A stretch of 64,000 bases of DNA, taken from G963701675 sp963701675. GTDB taxonomy: Bacteria > Planctomycetota > Planctomycetia > Gemmatales > Gemmataceae. Under the pieces are notes generated by a model. It was not told the DNA's origin and made no database searches. It saw nothing but the letters and a program-made list of their open reading frames with translations. How positions within the stretch are numbered: position 1 is the first letter of the stretch; every line of letters starts with the position of its first letter. The stretch spans positions 7,750,001 to 7,814,000 of the forward strand of contig OY969623.1 in assembly GCA_963701675.1 (NCBI GenBank), given 5' to 3'. Both the position numbers and the translations under genes were made by a program. Below are positions 58,332 to 64,000 of this stretch, in pieces.

Positions 58332-60785
58332 ATGACCCGCAAGCTTTCGCACCGCCTAACGGCCCGACGATCAAGAACGCTATCGCGACGGCTCGTGCTC
58401 GAACACCTGGAACGGCGGGACCAGCCGAGTTTCATTACCGCCCCGGCCTATCCGGCCGGCCCGTCACCTGACGCGATAGCGGCGGGGCGCTTCGATGGCG
58501 ACGGCATCCCTGATTTGGCCGTGGCCAACACGTCCGGCACGATCACCATTTTGAAGGGAAACGGCGACGCCTCGTTTAGCTCCTTAACGACTGTTCCCGC
58601 CGTCGGCACGGCGCTCACCGATCTTGTGGCGGCCGAACTAACCGGTGACGCCATCGTCGACCTTGCCGTAGCCAACGACTCCGGCGGTAACAATCTGAGG
58701 GTGTTGAAGGGCAACGGCGATGGAACGTTTGCGGCGTTTGGGTCTTACACTGCAGGCAATCGTACCTTTGCCGTCGTCACGGCCGACTTCGATCTCGACG
58801 GTGATCTCGACCTCGCAACGGCAAATTTCAGCAGCCAGGATGTGAGCGTGTTGCTTAACAATGGCGCCGGCAGCTTCAGCAGCGCGGGGAATCTCTCCAT
58901 GGGGCAGTCGGCGCGAGATTTGGCCGCTGGAGATTTTAATAATGACGGAATCCCTGATCTGGTCTGCGTGGGCGAATTCTTCACGAAAGTGCTACTGAGC
59001 CAAGGCGACGGCACGTTTGTCATTGCGGGCAGTTATAACGAGGGAGATAGGTTCGTAGCGGCCGGGGACTTTAATGGGGACGGCGCGATCGACGTGGTCG
59101 CGGGGGAAAACCCATTACTAGACGTGTGGTTGGGCAATGGGGACGGCACTTTGGCATTCAGCGATTCCTACCCAGCGGGTGAAAACCCGCAGTCTGTAGT
59201 GACCACCGATCTCGACGGGGATGGCCGTCTGGATCTGGCAATCCCGACCTTTGGTAGCGGCGAAGTAAGCGTGCTCAGAGGACTGGGGGACGGCCGTTTC
59301 CAGCCCGCGCCAGGATCCCTTGCCACCGGCACTGGCGCCCGAGAGGTTGTCGCGGCCGATCTTGACGGTGATGCCGACATCGACCTGGCTGTAACAAACT
59401 TTTACTCAGGTACCGTGTCGGTCTTCCGGAATGCCGGCGGCGGTAATTTCAAGCCGGCCATCGGCAGCTACCCAGTCGGCTCATATGCATCCCACGCACA
59501 GGACGTCGCGTCGGCGGACTTCAACGACGACGGCACGCCCGACCTCGCGATCTCCGTCGGCCCCGGAAATAACAAACTAATCGTTGTTCAAGTAAACCCG
59601 GACGGGTCCATGGGGTCCGCGACCATTTTCACTGTGGGCGCCTCACCGGGCGGATTGGTGGCCGCCGACTTCAACGGCGATGGATTTCCCGACCTGGCTA
59701 CAGCGAATAACGGTTCGTCCACGGTTAGCGTGCTCATAAATCGAGGCGACGGCACTTTCTTCCCGGTCAGGACCTTTGCCGCCGGTCCATCCCCCAACGA
59801 TATCGGGGCGGCGGACTTCAACGGCGACGGCAGGCTCGACATCGTCGTGACCAACAACTTGCCAAATTCATCCCTCAGCTTCCTGCGCGGCACCGGCACC
59901 GGTCGGTTCCGTGCCCCGGTCAGTTTCGACGCGGGCTTCTATCCAACCGTTTTGACCATCGGAGACTACGACAGCGACGGCAACAATGACGTGGCTGTGG
60001 TTGGTTGCCCCTTCGAGTGTGACGATGTTAGAGTGCTCCAAGGCAACGGCAATGGTTCTTTTGGGAGCCCGGACGTGTATCTCGTTGGTGACGGCCCTGG
60101 CGATGTGGAGACGGCCGATGTAAACGGCGACGGCATCATTGATCTTGTCGTCGAAGCGTCTGGCGTGAGTGTACTCCTGGGGAATGGCGACGGTACCTTC
60201 TCGGCCCACTACATTTCCAACCCAGGCTTGAGTGGTGTCGAAGTGGCGGATTTCAATCGCGACGGCGCCCTCGATTTGGCCGTGACCTGGCACCAGGCGC
60301 CTTTGAAGATCATGTTGGGTAATGGCGATGGCACATTCCAGGCCCCGCTGAGCTACACAACCGGCGTCAATAGCGCGGCTGCCGTGGTCGCGGATTTCAA
60401 CGGCGACGATTGGCCCGACATCGCGATGTCGCGGCTCTACGCAGGAACCGTCGCGCTGGCCCTCAACGCCGCCGATTGGGCGCCGATGCCGATCGGCGAC
60501 GGACCGCGACGGAGCCATTCCGCGACAGCAATCCATTTCGCACCCATTAATGACCGTTACGCTTCCGACCTACCGCGAAGCGGTTTCATCGCACAGCCCA
60601 GGGTCGCGCAGCGCACCCTGGGCGAGCTGCCCGAGGAAGCAGCAACCCTGAAAGGGTTGGATCGCGGTCCGCAGATGCAACCCTTTCAGGGTAACTCAAC
60701 GTTGACGACCGATTACCCAGGGTGCGCTGCGCGAGCCTGGGCTGTGGGATCTAATCCCTTCGGAGTAGAGGAGGAATTGCAATGA
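58332..60785 (+). CDS. Exported FG-GAP/VCBS-repeat protein, paralogue 1
   Basis: 817 residues, ATG 58332 after GGAGGAAATGTC. LEHLERRDQPSFI near residues 22-34. From about residue 35 to 715 there are around thirteen FG-GAP repeats, each with a calcium-binding-like loop DxDxDGxxDLA (DFDLDGDLDLAT, DFNGDGAIDVVA, DLDGDGRLDLAI, DFNRDGALDLAV), a fold like the integrin alpha propeller. The last ~65 residues (AQPRVAQRTLGELPEE to GVEEELQ) are translated from a palindromic repeat element and differ from paralogue 2. The stop overlaps the next ATG (ATGA). Confidence 0.82.
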   Translation: MTRKLSHRLTARRSRTLSRRLVLEHLERRDQPSFITAPAYPAGPSPDAIAAGRFDGDGIPDLAVANTSGTITILKGNGDASFSSLTTVPAVGTALTDLVAAELTGDAIVDLAVANDSGGNNLRVLKGNGDGTFAAFGSYTAGNRTFAVVTADFDLDGDLDLATANFSSQDVSVLLNNGAGSFSSAGNLSMGQSARDLAAGDFNNDGIPDLVCVGEFFTKVLLSQGDGTFVIAGSYNEGDRFVAAGDFNGDGAIDVVAGENPLLDVWLGNGDGTLAFSDSYPAGENPQSVVTTDLDGDGRLDLAIPTFGSGEVSVLRGLGDGRFQPAPGSLATGTGAREVVAADLDGDADIDLAVTNFYSGTVSVFRNAGGGNFKPAIGSYPVGSYASHAQDVASADFNDDGTPDLAISVGPGNNKLIVVQVNPDGSMGSATIFTVGASPGGLVAADFNGDGFPDLATANNGSSTVSVLINRGDGTFFPVRTFAAGPSPNDIGAADFNGDGRLDIVVTNNLPNSSLSFLRGTGTGRFRAPVSFDAGFYPTVLTIGDYDSDGNNDVAVVGCPFECDDVRVLQGNGNGSFGSPDVYLVGDGPGDVETADVNGDGIIDLVVEASGVSVLLGNGDGTFSAHYISNPGLSGVEVADFNRDGALDLAVTWHQAPLKIMLGNGDGTFQAPLSYTTGVNSAAAVVADFNGDDWPDIAMSRLYAGTVALALNAADWAPMPIGDGPRRSHSATAIHFAPINDRYASDLPRSGFIAQPRVAQRTLGELPEEAATLKGLDRGPQMQPFQGNSTLTTDYPGCAARAWAVGSNPFGVEEELQ
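60592..60746. repeat. 155-bp nested palindromic element within the 3' end of a coding sequence
   Basis: Outer arms about 60592-60622 and 60716-60746 (CACAGCCCAGG ... CCTGGGCTGTG) pair over 31 nt with one mismatch. Inner arms 60645-60659 and 60678-60692 (ACCCTGAAAGGGTTG and its complement) pair perfectly over 15 nt. The element is in frame with the FG-GAP gene and supplies its C-terminal residues. From memory, CAACCCTTTCAGGG and CCCAGGGTGCGCTGCG strings recur in planctomycete genomes, so this is likely a dispersed repeat captured by the gene. Confidence 0.7.
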
Positions 60786-61294
60786 CTCGCAGGACTTCGA
60801 ATGGTTCAACGGTCCGCCGCGCAAAAGTCCGATCGTGTCGGCTCCGGCTCGAACGCCTGGAACGCCGGGACCTGCCGAGCTTTATCACAGCATCCACCTA
60901 CCCGGCCGGCCCATCACCCGTCGCTGTAGCGGCCGGGCGGTTCAACGGCGACGGCATCCCCGATCTGGCCGTTGCCAACGGGACCGCCGCTGGCACGGTC
61001 ACCATTCTGCAGGGAAACGGCGATGCCTCGTTCACTGCCATAGCTAGTTTCCCTGCCGGCCAGAATCCCACCGACATCATTGCCGCCGAACTAACCGGGG
61101 ACACCATTATCGACCTCGCTGTGGTCAACGGCACGAATGCGAACAATCTCTTGGTATTCAAAGGCAACGGCGATGGGCACCTTTGCGGCCAATGGTACCT
61201 ACACCGTGGGACAGACGCCGACTGCCGTCGTGGCGGCCGACTTCGATGGCGACAGCGACCTCGATCTCGCGACAATCAATGCAAACAGCATTGA
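60782..61294 (+). CDS. FG-GAP/VCBS-repeat protein, paralogue 2, N-terminal part (frame broken)
   Basis: Start ATG 60782 overlaps the stop of paralogue 1. LERLERRDLPSFI near residues 26-38, then FITASTYPAGPSPVAVAAGRFNGDGIPDLAVAN and the first FG-GAP repeats. The frame breaks at 61174-61176: GATGGGCACC stands where the paralogues read GATGGCACC or similar, so one extra G is likely. After GNGDG the frame reads an artefactual tail to 61294. Confidence 0.82.
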   Translation: MTRRTSNGSTVRRAKVRSCRLRLERLERRDLPSFITASTYPAGPSPVAVAAGRFNGDGIPDLAVANGTAAGTVTILQGNGDASFTAIASFPAGQNPTDIIAAELTGDTIIDLAVVNGTNANNLLVFKGNGDGHLCGQWYLHRGTDADCRRGGRLRWRQRPRSRDNQCKQH

Positions 61295-63224
61295 CGTCAG
61301 TGTGCTTTTGAACAATGGGACAGGCGGCTTTGCCAACCCCGTGAATTACGTCATAAACATGTTTGGAGCGGACCTGGTCGCGGGAGATTTCAACAACGAC
61401 GGCAACCTCGACCTGGTTGGTGTCGGGTCGGACATGAAAGTCCTGCTGGGTATAGGCGACGGAACCTTCGTCCTCAGCGTCAGCTACACCGACAACGGTT
61501 CCAGCGTAACGACGGGCGACTACGATGCAGATGGCATGCTCGACCTCGCCGTGGCGAGCAATGTCGCCAAGATCTGGCGGGGGAATGGAGATGGAACGTT
61601 CGCGTCGACCGTATTCTATCCGCTGGCCCACGACCCGCAGGCGATCGTGAGTGCCGATCTCGACGGCGACGGCAAGTTAGATTTGGCGGCTGCGAACGGG
61701 GCTAGCGCAGGCGTAAATCTGCTTCTAGGCTTGGGTGACGGCACTTTCCAGCCAATTCTTGGATACGTGGTCGGCGATAGCGTCGACGCTCTGGCAGCCG
61801 CGGACCTCGATGGTGACGCCGACATCAATTTGGTAGCGCCCAACAGAACCGCCAGCGGGACCGTGTCGGTGTTGCGGAACAGGGGCGACGGTTTCTTTCA
61901 GAATGCCATCGCGATTTTCACTTTCCCCGAAGCCAGGAACTTCGTCGTGGCGGCGGACTTCGACGCCGACGGCACGCCCGACATCGCGATCTCCGGCGGC
62001 TCTGGAAACAACAAGGTCATCGTTTTTCCCGTTGATGTCAATGGCACGATGCAGTCCCCGGCCACTTATACGGTAGGCCTTTTCCCGCAAGCAATGGTCG
62101 CCGCGGATTTCAACAGCGACGGCTTCCCCGATCTGGCCACGGCCAACGCGTACCAAACCACCGTCAGCGTGCTCATGAACAGAGGCGACGGCACATTTTT
62201 CCCCACCAAGACATTTGCCGCCGGGCAATCACCCAACGGGATAGGCGCGGCGGATTTCACGGGTGATGGCATCCTCGATATCGTCGTCACCAACAACACG
62301 CCAAACTCATCCCTGAGCCTATTGCGCGGCACGGGCACCGGCCGATTCCGGGCGCCGATAGTCTTTGATGCCGGTTTCCATCCCACGGCCTTGACCATCG
62401 CGGATTTCGACGGCGACAGCGATAACGACGTAGCGGTTCTGGGTTGTCCCTTCCAGTGCAATTATTTTCGAGTCATCCTGGGCAATGGCAATGGCACGTT
62501 CGCCAGTCCGGTCTCCTATTTCGTCAATTCCTACCCCTCGGATTTGGAGTCGGCCGATTTCAACGAAGACGGCGTCATGGATATCGTCGGCCTCGCGAAT
62601 GGTCGGGTGTACGTTCTTCGGGGCAATGGCGACGGCACATTCGCCGTGAATTTCATTGACAACCCAGTCGCGGGCGGTGTTACGGTCGCGGATTTCAATC
62701 GCGACGGCGACCTCGACCTGGCTCTGACCAGCCAGTTGAAAATCATGCTCGGGAATGGCGATGGCACCTTTGAAGCCCCAATCAGCTATCCGACCGGACC
62801 CGGTGGCTATCCCCTTGCCGCTGCGGATTTCAACGGCGATGACTGGCCGGACGTGGTGATGGCACGCTCCTATGGCGACATCGCCGTGGTGATCAACGCC
62901 GCCGACTGGGCGCCGGCGCCGGTCCCGTCCGACGATGGCGCGCGGCCGCAGCGCCGCCTCGACAGTGTGCCGCTTCTGGCGACGGCGCTTCCCGACGACG
63001 CCCAACTTCAACGGCAGTTTTCCCGTACGCCGATCGTCACGTCAACACCGAGCGACACGGTGTTGACCGCTGCTTCCGATGGCCCGACGGGATCCGACCG
63101 CAGCGCATCCGATACGGACCACATTCAGCCTTCGTTGCGGCGGCATATCGCACGCGTGACCCCGATGGAAATAGGCGACGTCTTCATTGATTGGAAGTCT
63201 CTGCAGACTCGCAGCTTTCCTTAA
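61137..63224 (+). CDS. FG-GAP/VCBS-repeat protein, paralogue 2, main part (frame broken)
   Basis: Continues the protein from TFAANGTYTVGQTPTAVVAADFDGDSDLDLAT. About eleven FG-GAP repeats with DxDxDGxxDLA loops follow, then a non-repeat tail (about 110 residues) ending MEIGDVFIDWKSLQTRSFP. The first residues from the ATG at 61137 (MRTISWYSKATAM) are out of frame. The repaired gene spans 60782-63224, about 813 residues, close to paralogue 1. The tail keeps a native C-terminus that paralogue 1 seems to have lost to the palindromic element. Confidence 0.82.
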   Translation: MRTISWYSKATAMGTFAANGTYTVGQTPTAVVAADFDGDSDLDLATINANSIDVSVLLNNGTGGFANPVNYVINMFGADLVAGDFNNDGNLDLVGVGSDMKVLLGIGDGTFVLSVSYTDNGSSVTTGDYDADGMLDLAVASNVAKIWRGNGDGTFASTVFYPLAHDPQAIVSADLDGDGKLDLAAANGASAGVNLLLGLGDGTFQPILGYVVGDSVDALAAADLDGDADINLVAPNRTASGTVSVLRNRGDGFFQNAIAIFTFPEARNFVVAADFDADGTPDIAISGGSGNNKVIVFPVDVNGTMQSPATYTVGLFPQAMVAADFNSDGFPDLATANAYQTTVSVLMNRGDGTFFPTKTFAAGQSPNGIGAADFTGDGILDIVVTNNTPNSSLSLLRGTGTGRFRAPIVFDAGFHPTALTIADFDGDSDNDVAVLGCPFQCNYFRVILGNGNGTFASPVSYFVNSYPSDLESADFNEDGVMDIVGLANGRVYVLRGNGDGTFAVNFIDNPVAGGVTVADFNRDGDLDLALTSQLKIMLGNGDGTFEAPISYPTGPGGYPLAAADFNGDDWPDVVMARSYGDIAVVINAADWAPAPVPSDDGARPQRRLDSVPLLATALPDDAQLQRQFSRTPIVTSTPSDTVLTAASDGPTGSDRSASDTDHIQPSLRRHIARVTPMEIGDVFIDWKSLQTRSFP

Positions 63225-63239
63225 TTGTGGAGTTTTGCA

Positions 63240-64000
63240 ATGGCTCGCCGAGTTTCTCAACGCCCAATCAAAAAAGCGACACGACAATTGATGTTGGAAC
63301 GCCTGGAGCGCCGGGATCAGCCGAGCTTCATCACGGCGCCGTCGTATCAGGCCGGCCCAACGCCCGTTGCCGTGGCAGCGGGGCGTTTCAATGCGGACGG
63401 CATCCCCGACGTCGCCGTCGCCAACTATGCCAGCGCGGGCACGGTGACGATTCTCAGGGGGAACGGCGACGCCTCGTTTGATGCCGTCGCCAGTTTCCCC
63501 GCCGGCCAAAACCCCACCGATGTCATCGCGGCCGAGTTACACGGGGATAATATTCTCGACCTCATCGTGGTTAACGACACGGCCTCGAACAATCTGGTGG
63601 TTTTGAAAGGCAATGGTAACGGGGCCTTTGCGGCCGATGGCAGCTACACGGTCGGCAATGGCCCCGCCTCAGTAGTGGCTGCCGATTTCGATCTCGACGG
63701 CGATCTCGACCTAGCAACGGCGAATGTCGGCGGTCAGAACGTCAGCATCCTGCTTAACGATGGTACTGGCGCCTTCTCGAGTGGGGGACATTACCCCACC
63801 GGGGGCAAGTCATACGACCTGGTGGCAGGGGATTTCAACGGCGACGGCGCCACCGATCTCGTCTGCGTTGGCTGGGTCTTCGTCAAAGTCTTAGTGGGCC
63901 AGGGCAACGGCAGCTTCGCCAGTGGGGCCAGCTATTTCGAGGACGGTACCGTCGTCGCGTCGGGAGACTTCAACGCCGACGGGGCGCTCGACCTTGCCAT
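63240..64000 (+). CDS. FG-GAP/VCBS-repeat protein, paralogue 3 (cut by the window end)
   Basis: The frame is open from ATG 63240 (15 bp after the previous stop, with GGAG upstream) to the window edge: 253 codons without a stop. MARRVSQRPIKKATRQ leads to LERLERRDQPSFITAPSYQAGPTPVAVAAGRFNADGIPDVAVAN, matching the N-termini of the two preceding genes. At least four FG-GAP repeats are visible (DFDLDGDLDLAT, DFNGDGATDLVC, DFNADGALDLA). Start-to-start spacings are 2450 and 2458 bp, so the three genes are a regular tandem array. Confidence 0.85.
   Translation, partial: MARRVSQRPIKKATRQLMLERLERRDQPSFITAPSYQAGPTPVAVAAGRFNADGIPDVAVANYASAGTVTILRGNGDASFDAVASFPAGQNPTDVIAAELHGDNILDLIVVNDTASNNLVVLKGNGNGAFAADGSYTVGNGPASVVAADFDLDGDLDLATANVGGQNVSILLNDGTGAFSSGGHYPTGGKSYDLVAGDFNGDGATDLVCVGWVFVKVLVGQGNGSFASGASYFEDGTVVASGDFNADGALDLA

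Noticed and set aside
1..64000. tRNA genes, rRNA, CRISPR arrays, integrases and insertion sequences.
   Set aside because: No cloverleaf-like runs, regular spaced direct repeats or transposase motifs were seen by eye; a tRNAscan or ISfinder search would be decisive.

Overview
The window looks like chromosomal DNA from a planctomycete (Planctomycetota; I cannot fix the order from sequence alone). The evidence is a DUF1559 protein with a prepilin-type N-terminus followed by a small lipoprotein, a DUF1207 protein, an ECF sigma factor with a membrane partner, many large exported repeat proteins carrying an N-terminal LExLExR motif, and several families of palindromic intergenic repeats. G+C is high, roughly 58-60% by eye. 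I see no rRNA, tRNA, CRISPR array, integrase or transposase.

Layout. 1-4.1 kb: tail of an outer-membrane barrel gene, then an overlapping four-gene operon for an ExbB/TolQ-like channel, a TolR/ExbD-like partner, a small membrane protein and a membrane protein with a degenerate GTPase-like domain. 4.1-8.8 kb: comEC (broken frame), a DUF1207 protein, cysK (broken frame). 9.0-15.3 kb: minus-strand surface operon 1 (SBBP beta-propeller, animal-type haem peroxidase, beta-helix protein). 15.4-26 kb: a glycosidase-like exported protein, a phytoene-desaturase-like oxidoreductase, TPR and hypothetical exported proteins, and a polytopic membrane protein (broken frame). 26-45 kb is mostly housekeeping: nnrD, an unfused arginine dihydrolase / ornithine cyclodeaminase pair, a metallophosphoesterase, a PduO-type adenosyltransferase (broken frame), HIT, two TPM-domain proteins (one broken), hslV (broken) with hslU, a hydrolase, a degenerate receiver, ygfZ, a CPBP protease, trpC, GT87, tilS and purH. 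45.3-49.6 kb: DoxX, DUF1559 with lipoprotein, a hypothetical protein, and an ECF sigma/partner pair. 49.9-57.8 kb: surface operon 2 (three beta-helix proteins, one propeller-like, one HAF-repeat). 58.3-64 kb: surface operon 3, three tandem FG-GAP paralogues, the last cut by the window edge.

The most interesting system is the set of eleven large exported proteins in three operons. Every one carries the same N-terminal LExLExR-type motif, and each operon, but no internal gene, is preceded by a similar ~40-nt promoter-like element (two copies match at 38 of 46 positions). An ECF sigma factor and its likely anti-sigma partner lie divergently next to one copy. This reads as a candidate regulon for a cell-surface coat. 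The sigma-to-element link is inference.

A second window-wide signal is seven frameshifts in otherwise well conserved genes. Six have a GCGC tetranucleotide at the junction, which suggests modification-related long-read error more than real gene decay. Predicted proteins for those genes should be repaired before use.
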